Origin: Flavobacterium sp.
GTDB lineage: Bacteria > Bacteroidota > Bacteroidia > Flavobacteriales > Flavobacteriaceae
NCBI GenBank assembly: GCA_008501705.1
Contig: QQUG01000209.1
Span: 1 to 41,238 of the forward strand
DNA length: 41,238 nucleotides
Direction of reading: 5' to 3'
Each line of letters starts with the position of its first letter. Position 1 is the first letter of the stretch. The notes below the pieces were generated by a model. The model ran no database searches. It was not told where the DNA came from and saw only the letters and a program-made list of their open reading frames with translations. Below are positions 1 to 7,943 of the stretch, piece by piece. The position numbers were made by a program, and so were the translations under genes.

Positions 1-1010
1 GCATTCACATAGAGCATTTTCAGAGCCTTTTTCTCTTCGTTGGTAAGTTCACCCTGAGATGCGATAGCCTCCTGTAAACTTGCAATATTATCCAATATTT
101 CACTATTGGATCCGGCTACGAAATTATTTGCATTGTCCATTTCATTATTTGCCATATCCGATTCCTGAGCGCAGGAAGTGTACACTAACATTCCACAAAT
201 TACAGGTAGAATGAGTAAGTATTTTAACTGAAAAATTCGTTTTGATCTTGATTTTTGTAACATGATAATTCGCTTTTTAATTAATGAATGATTAAAGAAT
301 GTATTTATAAATGAAATATGATCGGTTTGAAATACCTGGGACAGCATGTGCTGGTAATAAGCATTTCGTTCTTTCGCCATAGCTACTTTTCTATCGGCTG
401 TAAATTCATGTAAAGCGGCAATTCTTTTCTGAAATACATATACCAGCGGGTTGAACCAAAATACCATGCGCAGTACTTCAAAGAGGATAAGGTCCCAGGT
501 ATGATGTTCCTCCACGTGGATCTGTTCGTGAAGAAGTATATGTTCTTTTTGTTTTTCTGAAAGCTCCGCTCCTAAATACACTGTACTAAAGAAGGTAAAA
601 GCCGAATTGCTCCCCGGAATGAGTTTCACCCTTATTCTAGGATGCTGCCAATCACTGCTTTTAACCCTGATCTTCCGTATTCTGATGTACTTATAAACAA
701 ACCATCCAATGCTCACCAGCAATCCCGTTAACCATAGTGTAACCCAGGGAAACTCGAATCCGCCGGTGGCCACATCACCAGATGCCTGCGACCCTCCTAC
801 CAAAATTGCCGGTAGTTGAACTGTGTATGAGGGAGGAATTGCCTCACGTATCCCACCAATTTGTACAAAGGGTAATAGCAAACTTAACACGGGTGTGAGC
901 AACAGGTAAAGTCTGTTCCAGTTAAAGAAGGTCTCTCGCTTGAGAAACAGATCGTATACCAATAAAAAGAGTAATTGGAACGCTATGGTTTGTAAGATAT
1001 AATGTATCAT
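1..1010 (-). CDS. M56-family (BlaR1/MecR1-like) membrane metallopeptidase, 3' end cut off by window
   Basis: This reading frame starts with ATG at 1010 and stays open to the left edge, so about 336 residues are visible and the C-terminus is missing. The N-terminus has hydrophobic segments (MIHYILQTIAFQLLFLL and a second near residues 30-45, a third near 95-105). The zinc-peptidase motif HEQIH lies at residues 161-165 (516-530) and is followed by a conserved E-H-H-x-W-D stretch and FNPLVYVFQ. After it comes another hydrophobic segment with a Cys (around 170-230). This is the M56 architecture: a membrane sensor peptidase that in BlaR1/MecR1 leads to loss of the paired repressor. Its start overlaps the stop of the BlaI-like gene by 4 bp (ATGA), so the two are co-transcribed and probably translationally coupled. 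The signal sensed is unknown; Bacteroidota members of this family often lack a penicillin-binding domain, and whether one is present here cannot be seen. Confidence 0.9.
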   Translation of the reverse strand, partial: MIHYILQTIAFQLLFLLVYDLFLKRETFFNWNRLYLLLTPVLSLLLPFVQIGGIREAIPPSYTVQLPAILVGGSQASGDVATGGFEFPWVTLWLTGLLVSIGWFVYKYIRIRKIRVKSSDWQHPRIRVKLIPGSNSAFTFFSTVYLGAELSEKQKEHILLHEQIHVEEHHTWDLILFEVLRMVFWFNPLVYVFQKRIAALHEFTADRKVAMAKERNAYYQHMLSQVFQTDHISFINTFFNHSLIKKRIIMLQKSRSKRIFQLKYLLILPVICGMLVYTSCAQESDMANNEMDNANNFVAGSNSEILDNIASLQEAIASQGELTNEEKKALKMLYVN

Positions 1011-1378
1011 GATCTTTCGTCTTTATTGATCTCCCTCATAATCGCCTCCAGTTCGTTAATACTAATGTCATTCTTCTCAACAAAGAAAGACACCATGCTT
1101 TTAAAAGAACCCTGGAAATATCCGTCTACCAGTTTATTTATAGACTGATTACTATATTCTTCCTTCTTCACTTTAGGAAAATAAATATGACCCCGGCCTT
1201 CTTTCCTATAGGCCACAAAATTTTTACTTTCCAGTATCCTCACAATTGTCGACACCGTATTATATGCCGGTTTTGGCTTGGGCAATTCGTCTATGATCGC
1301 TGCCACATTAGCCTCTCCCAGATCCCACAATATCTGCATTATGTCCTCTTCTGCCTTGGTAAGTTGTTTCATAATCAC
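1007..1378 (-). CDS. BlaI/MecI/CopY-family transcriptional repressor
   Basis: The 123-residue protein has the usual size of the family. The N-terminal winged helix is recognisable from LTKAEEDIMQILWDLG (near residues 6-21), followed by the recognition region PAYNTVSTIVRILESKNFV and wing residues RKEGRGHIYFP. The C-terminal part (about 80-123) is the dimerisation helix region. Such repressors bind as dimers to palindromes in their own promoter and are removed when the partner M56 peptidase is activated. The partner is encoded directly downstream with a 4-bp overlap, and two tandem palindromes overlap the gene's promoter, so autoregulation is likely. The start could be the ATG at 1378 or the one two codons later (1372, MKQLTKAEED); the latter fits family alignments slightly better. 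Confidence 0.93.
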   Translation of the reverse strand: MIMKQLTKAEEDIMQILWDLGEANVAAIIDELPKPKPAYNTVSTIVRILESKNFVAYRKEGRGHIYFPKVKKEEYSNQSINKLVDGYFQGSFKSMVSFFVEKNDISINELEAIMREINKDERS

Positions 1379-1392
1379 TCTGTTTTACGCTC

Positions 1393-1400
1393 CAAATATA
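1393..1400 (-). promoter_or_regulatory. -7 promoter element of the BlaI-M56 operon
   Basis: Read on the minus strand this is TATATTTG, an exact match to the Bacteroidota -7 consensus TAnnTTTG. It sits 15-22 bases upstream of the repressor's first ATG and directly abuts the operator palindromes, which would occupy the -15 to -45 zone. Bound repressor would therefore block polymerase. Confidence 0.6.
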
Positions 1401-1432
1401 ACTAAATATTTAGTTTAAACTAATTTTTTAGT
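1401..1432. promoter_or_regulatory. Tandem operator for the BlaI-like repressor
   Basis: Two 14-bp palindromes lie with centres 18 bp apart. The first, ACTAAATATTTAGT (1401-1414), is perfect. The second, ACTAATTTTTTAGT (1419-1432), keeps the outer arms ACTAA/TTAGT with one mismatch pair inside. Paired palindromes in the promoter are typical for BlaI/MecI regulators, and the ~1.7-turn spacing would let two dimers bind on nearby faces. The assignment to this repressor is inferred from position. Confidence 0.65.
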
Positions 1433-1478
1433 TATAAAAATGTAACAGAAGCGTATTTTTATCTTCTAATGAGTGCTT

Positions 1479-1979
1479 ATGGATATAATTTTATTGATCG
1501 TTGGATTTATTTTAATGCTGGTAGGTATTGTGGGCAGCATCTTACCTGTTATTCCCGGTACTCCTATTAGTTGGCTGGGCCTAATTGTGCTGTACCTGGC
1601 GCCTTCTATTGAGTTCGAATGGACCTTTATCATCATTACCGGAGTTGTGGCCATTGGTATTTACTTGCTGGACTATATCATTCCGGCGCTTGGAACCAAG
1701 AAATTTGGCGGCAGCAGGGCCGGAGCCTGGGGTACGTTCATCGGACTCATAGTGGGAATTCTCGCCCCTATTCCCTTCGGGATACTTATAGGGCCCTTTG
1801 TGGGTGCCCTGGTGGGTGAACTTGCTTTCAACCAAACACAAGGGCCTCAGGCTGTAAAGGCTGCTTTCGGTTCGTTTATTGGCTTTCTGGCCTCAACCTT
1901 TATGAAACTTTTCGCCACCTTCGTCTTCCTTGGGTTGTTCTGTTGGAAGGTCTGGGAATTTCGTTCGCTATTGTTCTAG
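1479..1979 (+). CDS. DUF456-family membrane protein
   Basis: The protein (about 166 residues from the ATG at 1479; a GTG at 1473 would add two) is almost entirely hydrophobic, with about four to five membrane spans. It has the features of the DUF456 family: an N-terminal IVGFILMLVGIVGSILPVIPG segment, and a middle region with GTKKFGGSRAGAWGTFIG followed by glycine-rich helices (GILIGPFVGALVGE). The Gly-x3-Gly spacing resembles a glycine zipper. The function of the family is not known. The gene is divergent from the BlaI operon across the operator region and convergent with lspA, whose stop lies 1 bp away. Confidence 0.8.
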   Translation: MDIILLIVGFILMLVGIVGSILPVIPGTPISWLGLIVLYLAPSIEFEWTFIIITGVVAIGIYLLDYIIPALGTKKFGGSRAGAWGTFIGLIVGILAPIPFGILIGPFVGALVGELAFNQTQGPQAVKAAFGSFIGFLASTFMKLFATFVFLGLFCWKVWEFRSLLF

Positions 1980-1980
1980 G

Positions 1981-2604
1981 CTATAAGGAGAACTTCTTCG
2001 AAAAAGCGCCCAGGAAAATGATCCAGATAACGCCTACCGTAATGGAGAGGTCGGCAAAATTGAAGATATAGTTGTTGAATTTAAACAGCTCCCCTCCTAC
2101 AAAGGGAACCCATTCGGGCCAGTAGGTCTCGATGATCGGGAAATAGAACATATCCACTACATGACCGTCAAAAAAAGTGCTGTAACCTCCTTCTTCCGGC
2201 ATAAAACTGGCCGTTGTCATGGTGGTAGATTCAGAAAAGATCACCCCATAAAATAAGCCATCGATAATATTACCGATCGCTCCTGCAGTGATCAAAGCCA
2301 GTGATGTTACAAAGGAGAATCTTTTATCCTGTCGCAGGGAATTATAGGTGTAATACAGTAAACCGGAGCCGGCTATAATACGAAACACACCCAGGATGAT
2401 CTTCCCGGCCTTCCCGCCTAATTCGAGACCAAAAGCCATTCCGTAATTCTCGGTGAATTTTATCTGCGCCCAATCCAGACCAAGCATCCTGAACCCGCCA
2501 TCCAGAGGAAATGTTGTTTTTACGTAAAATTTTAATGCCTGATCAACGACAAGAACTACCAGGATCAAAATCCCTATAATCATCATCTTCCGCCTGTGAT
2601 TCAT
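1981..2604 (-). CDS. lspA: Lipoprotein signal peptidase (signal peptidase II)
   Basis: LspA is the inner-membrane aspartic protease that removes signal peptides from prolipoproteins after diacylglyceryl transfer. The two catalytic aspartates are visible: D115 in GNIIDGLFYG (N-x2-D) and D185 in FNFADLSI (FN-x-AD). The conserved ENYGMAFG segment (residues 52-59) and four membrane helices are also present. At 207 residues it is longer than the ~165 of E. coli; the extra length lies between the catalytic motifs (about 122-180), a periplasmic loop that is commonly expanded in Bacteroidota. The gene stands alone, with a good -7 promoter motif 22 bases upstream of its ATG. Confidence 0.95.
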   Translation of the reverse strand: MNHRRKMMIIGILILVVLVVDQALKFYVKTTFPLDGGFRMLGLDWAQIKFTENYGMAFGLELGGKAGKIILGVFRIIAGSGLLYYTYNSLRQDKRFSFVTSLALITAGAIGNIIDGLFYGVIFSESTTMTTASFMPEEGGYSTFFDGHVVDMFYFPIIETYWPEWVPFVGGELFKFNNYIFNFADLSITVGVIWIIFLGAFSKKFSL

Positions 2605-2625
2605 CTACTGTTTTTTAAACTCCTG

Positions 2626-2633
2626 CAAATATA
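2626..2633 (-). promoter_or_regulatory. -7 promoter element upstream of lspA
   Basis: The minus strand reads TATATTTG, a full match to TAnnTTTG, 22 bases upstream of the lspA start. No clear -33 TTG was found at the expected distance, so confidence is moderate. Confidence 0.42.
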
Positions 2634-2745
2634 GAATCATTTTCATAAATGAGGAACTTCATAACGTACTCTTGGCGTAATTATTCTTGCCTTAAAGCGT
2701 TCTTTGTTCTTATAAATGATTACAGGTTCAGGCAGGCTCGCTCTT

Positions 2746-3297
2746 TTAGATCCAGCTTGTCTTCTCCTCGATAGATGTCTTTCGTTCCCCGGGAGGCAAC
2801 TGTCCGTCGTATTTCCCCATATAAAAGAACCCCAGGCATTGTTCGCCTTTGGCAAGGGGTATATGTTCCCCCAGAAATTCTTTATAGGCCGGGCTGCTCC
2901 AGTATGCTCCGATGTTCATAGAATGTGCGGTTAGCCACATATTCTGTACGGCCATTGCTGTAGCTGCGATCTCTTCCCATTCGGGAACGGAGGCATTGGG
3001 GTCACGCTGCATGCAGATAGCGATGATGCATCCCGACTGTTTTGTCTTGTCCAATATCTTACTGTATTTGAACTCGGCATATTTTTCGGTGGTCTCTTTA
3101 TATTTTTCGGCGAGAAACTTCCCGAGATGTATTTGAGATTCTCCATAGAACACCTTAAATCGCCAGGGTTCCGTTCGTCTGTGCGTTGGAGCCCAGTTAG
3201 CAGCTTCCAGTATAATATTGAGCTCTGCTTTTGTAATCTCTTCCAAATTATATTGGGTGGGATACACGGCTCGTCGGGTTCGGATAATTTCAATCAT
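2746..3297 (-). CDS. Nitroreductase-family flavoprotein
   Basis: The 183-residue protein has the nitroreductase fold signature of FMN-dependent, NAD(P)H-using reductases. It opens with the phosphate-binding IIRTRRAVYPTQY and AANWAPTHRRTEPWRFKVF segments, and carries AATAMAVQNMWLTAHSMNIGAYWSS in the middle and ECLGFFYMG-like FMN-contact residues near the end (EQCLGFFYMGKYDG). It is close in length and motif to the small YdjA-type subgroup. The start at 3297 (MIEIIRTRRA) is preferred over an upstream ATG at 3318, because family members begin just before the RTRR motif and because a -7 element lies between the two. The physiological substrate cannot be told from sequence. Confidence 0.88.
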   Translation of the reverse strand: MIEIIRTRRAVYPTQYNLEEITKAELNIILEAANWAPTHRRTEPWRFKVFYGESQIHLGKFLAEKYKETTEKYAEFKYSKILDKTKQSGCIIAICMQRDPNASVPEWEEIAATAMAVQNMWLTAHSMNIGAYWSSPAYKEFLGEHIPLAKGEQCLGFFYMGKYDGQLPPGERKTSIEEKTSWI

Positions 3298-3315
3298 AAT
3301 TCTGCTTTGAAGATG

Positions 3316-3323
3316 CAAAAATA
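3316..3323 (-). promoter_or_regulatory. -7 promoter element upstream of the nitroreductase gene
   Basis: The minus strand reads TATTTTTG, matching TAnnTTTG exactly, 18 bases upstream of the ATG at 3297. It would overlap the codons added by the alternative start at 3318, which supports the shorter gene model. No convincing -33 box was seen. Confidence 0.4.
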
Positions 3324-3459
3324 CTTCTTTTTAACTCTCCTCGGTATAATCCTATTATTTTGATCCTGCCAATTATTCCGTATTGTGACTAATTAAATTG
3401 ATTGTTTTTTCGTACCTTAATTGTGATATTTCAAGGACATCAATTAAATCGGCACTCAT

Positions 3460-3909
3460 ATGAAAAAAGTAATTCTTATGGTTTGTTGTGTAATTGGGGC
3501 GATCGCCTTTATTTCTGCAGACAAAAACAATTCCCAGGACAACGCTTTGTCCATTGAGGGGGTTTGGGAGCTCGAACATCAATTTCTTTATGAAAACAGT
3601 CAGGTGAAGGATACCATCATGAATTTGAATGGTTACAGACAGGTGAAGATCTACACCAAGGGGAAAGTAATGTGGACACGTTTTAATCCGGCCGATTCTA
3701 ACGAATGGTTCGGCTATGGCTCATACGAAATAAAAGATGGTATGCTGCATGAGCAACTGGAATATGCTTCCGATGCTATGATGCGCATTGTGGATACGGT
3801 TCAGGTATTTACTTTCGAACTCGACCTGGGGGAAAAACGATACAGCCAGATCGTATGGGACAGTAAAGGAAATCCGGAATCTTCCGAAAATTATGTACGC
3901 TTAGAGTAA
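3460..3909 (+). CDS. Small secreted protein, lipocalin-like (function unknown)
   Basis: The 149-residue product starts with a Sec signal peptide (MKKVILMVCCVIGAIAFISA, cleavage near residue 20). The rest has the rhythm of a small beta-barrel: IEGVWELEHQFLYE near the start (a G-x-W motif as in lipocalin-like domains), then alternating strands such as RQVKIYTKGKVMWTRFN and GYGSYEIKDGMLHEQLEY. This resembles the DUF4488/lipocalin-like proteins common in Bacteroidota, but the assignment is by pattern only. It is monocistronic and ends just before a strong bidirectional terminator. Confidence 0.7.
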   Translation: MKKVILMVCCVIGAIAFISADKNNSQDNALSIEGVWELEHQFLYENSQVKDTIMNLNGYRQVKIYTKGKVMWTRFNPADSNEWFGYGSYEIKDGMLHEQLEYASDAMMRIVDTVQVFTFELDLGEKRYSQIVWDSKGNPESSENYVRLE

Positions 3910-3928
3910 TAAAAGAACATTTTAATAA

Positions 3929-3959
3929 AAAAAAGGAAGGCTAAAAACCTTCCTTTTTT
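3929..3959. terminator. Bidirectional intrinsic terminator
   Basis: A perfect 12-bp inverted repeat (AAAAAAGGAAGG and CCTTCCTTTTTT) encloses a 7-base loop, CTAAAAA. It has a T-run on both strands and lies between two convergent genes that end at 3909 and 3978, so it can end transcription from both sides. Confidence 0.85.
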
Positions 3960-3977
3960 GTGTATATATCGTTTATC

Positions 3978-4478
3978 CTAGAGGAAATTTCCATTCTGAT
4001 CCATCTTAACTCGAATGGTTTCCTTTCCGTTTTTTAACTTGATCTTATACATCTTGTCCGCTCCTTTTTTCTGTGAATAGGTAACAAGGAACAGGTCTTT
4101 AACAACCTGCCATTTTGGGTAACGATCCTTCAAGGCCATACTTACGTCTTCTGGTAACTGATAATTTTTAAATCGCTCAATGGTCTTAATGATCTCTCCG
4201 TCCTGGTCGTATGCAACTACCATCACACCATCCGGAATTCGGAATGTGACATGGTACATATTAAAATCGTCTAAGTAAACGTCGCTGTCTGTTACGTCGA
4301 ACATTGCAGCCTCCTTCTCAACGCTCCAAATTGGAACGGGTGCTTCAGAATTCTCTACAGCACTCAGGTATTTGTAATTCATTGCTTTCACAACGATCTC
4401 ATCAAGCTGTATAGGATCCTGGGCTTTCATCGGCAGTACTATACCGATCAATACAAGTATCAATACTATTTTTTTCAT
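3978..4478 (-). CDS. Secreted protein with PepSY-like fold (function unknown)
   Basis: The 166-residue product has a clear signal peptide (MKKIVLILVLIGIVLPMKAQ, cleavage after AQ). The mature part contains VTFRIPDGVMVVAYDQDGEIIKT and ALKDRYPKWQVVKDLFLVTYSQ, then a final KIKLKNGKETIRVKMDQNG strand. The pattern of a helix with 'YPKW' followed by strands is typical of PepSY-like/BLIP-like periplasmic proteins of Bacteroidota. No catalytic residues are recognisable. The gene is alone, flanked by the shared terminator downstream. Confidence 0.7.
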   Translation of the reverse strand: MKKIVLILVLIGIVLPMKAQDPIQLDEIVVKAMNYKYLSAVENSEAPVPIWSVEKEAAMFDVTDSDVYLDDFNMYHVTFRIPDGVMVVAYDQDGEIIKTIERFKNYQLPEDVSMALKDRYPKWQVVKDLFLVTYSQKKGADKMYKIKLKNGKETIRVKMDQNGNFL

Positions 4479-4672
4479 GACTTTAGGTTTTTATATTACT
4501 AATTCAGTTCGCATTTATATAATATAGAGTGAACATGAAAATTTAGCAATGACCTAGATCATAGTACCGTATGAAACAGAGGGAGTTACAGTAAACAATA
4601 TAGATTAAATGAAAAATTTTTTCTGAAGTGGCATACTCCGAGCCCAATTGATCAAAAAAAGAACAATTACAT

Positions 4673-5197
4673 TTATTTATCGCCTGAGGTGGCTTTATAT
4701 TCCTGCCAAGTTTGATCTATGTAGTGTTTGTTTCCCAGGTAATCGAGGATCTTTAATAGTTCTTCGGAAGTCTGGTATCCTTTAATGATGGTGATCCGCT
4801 CAAACTTTTCGTTTAAAGCCACATAGCTCGGGTAGCTCATACTATTATTTAGCAGCGCGGCTGCAAACTCGTTATATCCCCTCCTCCCGCTTTTCACAAA
4901 CTTGAAATCGTATCCCTGGAACTTAAAGCTCCCTTTCTGCTCGGCATTGAACTTCACCGCATGGAATTTTTCGTTGATCAGAGCCACAACTTTAGGATGC
5001 TTGAAGGTAGTCTTATCCATTCGTTTGCACCATCCGCACCAATCTGTATAAACGTCGAAAAAAACCGGTTTAGACTCCTTGGCCATAGCGGCTTCTAATT
5101 GGGTTACATCCATCCAATTGATCTCTTCCTGTCCTCGTATCCCGGAAACAGGCAATATAATTATCGCTATAATAAAAGTTAAGGTGAACCGCTTCAT
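4673..5197 (-). CDS. Secreted thioredoxin-fold protein with WCGWC active site
   Basis: The product (174 residues) has an N-terminal signal peptide or anchor (residues 1-22) and a thioredoxin-like domain. The redox motif W-C54-G-W-C57-K is preceded by PVFFDVYTDW, the usual second strand, and followed by a helix with KTTFKHPKVVALINEKF. A cis-Pro-like SYPSYVALN segment is found near residues 120-128. The sequence is of the periplasmic thioredoxin_7/SoxW-like type, which reduces or isomerises disulfides in exported proteins. The partner is unknown. It lies 55 bp downstream of the receptor gene in the same direction, so read-through transcription is possible. Confidence 0.85.
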   Translation of the reverse strand: MKRFTLTFIIAIIILPVSGIRGQEEINWMDVTQLEAAMAKESKPVFFDVYTDWCGWCKRMDKTTFKHPKVVALINEKFHAVKFNAEQKGSFKFQGYDFKFVKSGRRGYNEFAAALLNNSMSYPSYVALNEKFERITIIKGYQTSEELLKILDYLGNKHYIDQTWQEYKATSGDK

Positions 5198-5252
5198 GGG
5201 CTAAATATAGGAAAATAAGCCAGCTATTTGCGAAAGAGGTGGATTCGCTGTT

Positions 5253-7670
5253 CTAGTTAACTCGTCGTCTTTCGGCTTCCGATCCGGTCTCCCGATTCCT
5301 GGCAGATTTCAGGTCTCTATTTCCAAAGTTCCTGCTATAGGTAATAGTAAAGGTTCGGTTGCTGAAATCGAAGGTGTTCCTTGTAAAGATGTTTTGTTCC
5401 GGAAGATCGGTACCACCATTGAATTCGAGGGAATCGAAAATATCATTGACAGAGAACTTTAGTGTTCCCCACTTATCACTGAATTTATTCTGAAGCCCAA
5501 TATTTATGGCGTAGAATTCGTCGTAACGCGCATTTCCGAAGAATCCCGGGCCATTGTAAAACCCGGATAATTCGGCCGAAAAGCTATCCGAAACCTTGAA
5601 CGAATGTGTACTGTTAGCCGAAAAGATCCCCAGTTCCTGTTCTATAGGTACTCCCAGGTAAAAGGAACGCACTTTCTGGCGCACATAGGTAAAATTGTTC
5701 TGGGTACGCCACCATTTGGTAAGTTTTACCGGAATCCCAGCGATGATCGAAAACGTTCGGGTATAGTCCAGGTTGGCCGCCTCGAAGATCAATCGCCCCG
5801 TGTCCGGATCTATTCGTTCCTGGAAATTAGCAATGGTTGCATCTTCATCGGTGTATTGGAAGGACAGGAAATACGATTTAAAAGTAATATCGTACTTATA
5901 GGTATTCGAGATGGCCGGTTGCAGCCCCGCGTTCCCCGAGAGGAAGGTATTGGGTTCAAAAAATATTACAAAAGGGGCCAGATCATTGAAGGTTGGCCGG
6001 GTAATTCGTTTGGAGTAGGACAGGTTCATACTTAAATTCTCGGTTAGGGTCCTGCTTAGAAAAATAGATGGGAACCATTTCCCAAATTGCCGGTCCACTA
6101 CCCTGCCCTGCGTATCCACATCCAGCCTGGAATCTGTATACTCATAACGAAGGCCGGCTTTGGCAGAAGTCTTTTCATCTATGGTATACTCTGCAGATCC
6201 ATAGGCCGCCAGTATTTTCTCATCCAACACACTAAAATTGGTCAAGGTAGGATCGAACACAAACATCCCATCGATCTCATTGGCCACAGAAACATCATTC
6301 TCGAAATCGTTCTTTGTAGCCTTTGCTCCGGCCTCTACTTTCAGATTATCATTTATCTTGTTACTATAGTCGATCTTTCCTACCCAGGTTGAAAGTGGTG
6401 TTTCTTTCCGGCTCTGCAGGAATTCGGTTCGTAAGAACATCATATTTGCATCGTAAAAAGTATTGGTATAATCTGTTGGATTGTCGAATTCGTAAAAGAG
6501 ATAATCTACGTCCATACTCACAAATTCATCATCGGTGAACTCGTGTTTTATATTGAAATTCGCACCAAAGTGTTTCAATTGATTGGTTTCGGTATTTGCC
6601 AATTCTACGAAAGAGGTTGGCATTCCATTTACGGCATCGAAACTACTGTTAAAGGCATCCATCTGCCATTTGTTATCGAAGGCGGTAAGGATGGTCCCTA
6701 TAATTGTTTTTTCTGAAATCTGGTAATCCATACCCAATCGGATTCCATGATTTTGCTGATCAGGCTCCCTGTCGGTTCTGGAGGTAGTGGACAACAGCTC
6801 GCCATCTTCCTGATATTCTCTGCTGGTTTTAAACAACTGCGCTCTTTGGTCTGCACGATACGAATAACTTCCGAAGACATTAAACTTATTCTTCCTATAA
6901 TTGAAATTAATATTGTCGTTAGAAACCAATCCTTTTCCGTACCCAAGCGAAAGCGAATAGGACCCGTTCAGTCCAAGGTTAGCATTTTTCTTTAGCACTA
7001 TATTGATGAAACCGGCATTCCCTTCAGCATCAAAATTTGCAGGAGGGGTGGTGATTAGCTCAATGGATTCTATATTATCGGCACTCATCCCATCCAGCAA
7101 CTGAACAAGTGAGGAGGCAGGAACATAACTGGTCTTTCCGTTGATCATTACCACCACTCCATCCTTTCCAACCACAGATATGGCATTGCTCTGCCTGTTT
7201 ACCACCACTCCGGGAGATCGTTCAAGCACCTCCAGAGCTGTGCCTCCCGAAGAGACTATACTATTTTCCACGTTGATCACTAACCGATCCACTTTTTGCG
7301 TAAATAATGGCTTCTTGGCCTGAACCACCACTTCACCGAGTTCCTCGCCTTCAATCATCACAAGCACAGGAACCGTATAATTAGTGTTGAGGGTGAAGGC
7401 TTCAGATCTGGACGTTTGAAAACCAACTACAGAACCCTCTACATAGTATGAGTTAGACGGGATACTTTCCAGTATATAATCGCCACTCTCATCTGTAACC
7501 GCACCTTTTACAAAGGTGGAATCGCTAACTTTCATAAGGAGCACATTGGCAAAGGCAATGGCCTCATTGTTAGCATCTAAAATTTTACCCGAAATAGTGT
7601 AGGAAGTCTGTCCATAGGATAAAGAGACCATAAACAGCAACGCAACAGTGAGACGCCTGGTGAGGTTCAT
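5253..7670 (-). CDS. Outer-membrane TonB-dependent receptor-like protein (CarboxypepD_reg + plug + beta-barrel)
   Basis: The 805-residue protein has a signal peptide (MNLTRRLTVALLFMVSLSYGQ). A carboxypeptidase-regulatory-like domain follows (about 22-105, YTISGKILDANNEAIAFANV...TDESGDYILESI). Next come a plug-like domain (about 110-230, GEVVVQAKKPLF, GGTALEVLERSPGV, VMINGKTSYVP) and a long beta-barrel. The barrel strands alternate aromatic and polar residues. This is the outer-membrane beta-barrel family 3 type, not a SusC-like protein: it is shorter and no SusD-like gene is adjacent. The ligand is unknown. The C-terminus carries a polar extension after the last strand (RNFGNRDLKSARNRET...), which is unusual for a barrel that normally ends with an aromatic residue. 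Confidence 0.85.
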   Translation of the reverse strand: MNLTRRLTVALLFMVSLSYGQTSYTISGKILDANNEAIAFANVLLMKVSDSTFVKGAVTDESGDYILESIPSNSYYVEGSVVGFQTSRSEAFTLNTNYTVPVLVMIEGEELGEVVVQAKKPLFTQKVDRLVINVENSIVSSGGTALEVLERSPGVVVNRQSNAISVVGKDGVVVMINGKTSYVPASSLVQLLDGMSADNIESIELITTPPANFDAEGNAGFINIVLKKNANLGLNGSYSLSLGYGKGLVSNDNINFNYRKNKFNVFGSYSYRADQRAQLFKTSREYQEDGELLSTTSRTDREPDQQNHGIRLGMDYQISEKTIIGTILTAFDNKWQMDAFNSSFDAVNGMPTSFVELANTETNQLKHFGANFNIKHEFTDDEFVSMDVDYLFYEFDNPTDYTNTFYDANMMFLRTEFLQSRKETPLSTWVGKIDYSNKINDNLKVEAGAKATKNDFENDVSVANEIDGMFVFDPTLTNFSVLDEKILAAYGSAEYTIDEKTSAKAGLRYEYTDSRLDVDTQGRVVDRQFGKWFPSIFLSRTLTENLSMNLSYSKRITRPTFNDLAPFVIFFEPNTFLSGNAGLQPAISNTYKYDITFKSYFLSFQYTDEDATIANFQERIDPDTGRLIFEAANLDYTRTFSIIAGIPVKLTKWWRTQNNFTYVRQKVRSFYLGVPIEQELGIFSANSTHSFKVSDSFSAELSGFYNGPGFFGNARYDEFYAINIGLQNKFSDKWGTLKFSVNDIFDSLEFNGGTDLPEQNIFTRNTFDFSNRTFTITYSRNFGNRDLKSARNRETGSEAERRRVN

Positions 7671-7943
7671 AATTTATTAGTTAGTTGAATACCACATTAC
7701 CAGGGACCCGATTTTCAAGCCATGATAACACATTGTAAGTTAGGCAAATAAACCATAAATAATTAAAAATAATGTGAGTACACCAATAATATAGCTTAGC
7801 AGCCTGCCGGAAATACAACCTAAAACCATGTGTTTTTAAGAAATCTATTCGCCAAAATGTTAATTTAATGGTATTTCATCGAAATATTTTGCTTTTTATC
7901 GATTTTATTGGCATTTTTCCGACTTATATAATTCCATCTGCGT

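Noticed and set aside
2643-2855. Open frames overlapping the end of the nitroreductase gene
   Set aside because: They are in other frames of a well-supported gene and have low-quality, Arg/Pro-rich composition.
5253-7670. SusC of a polysaccharide utilisation locus
   Set aside because: The protein is shorter than SusC, and there is no SusD-like lipoprotein or glycoside hydrolase nearby.
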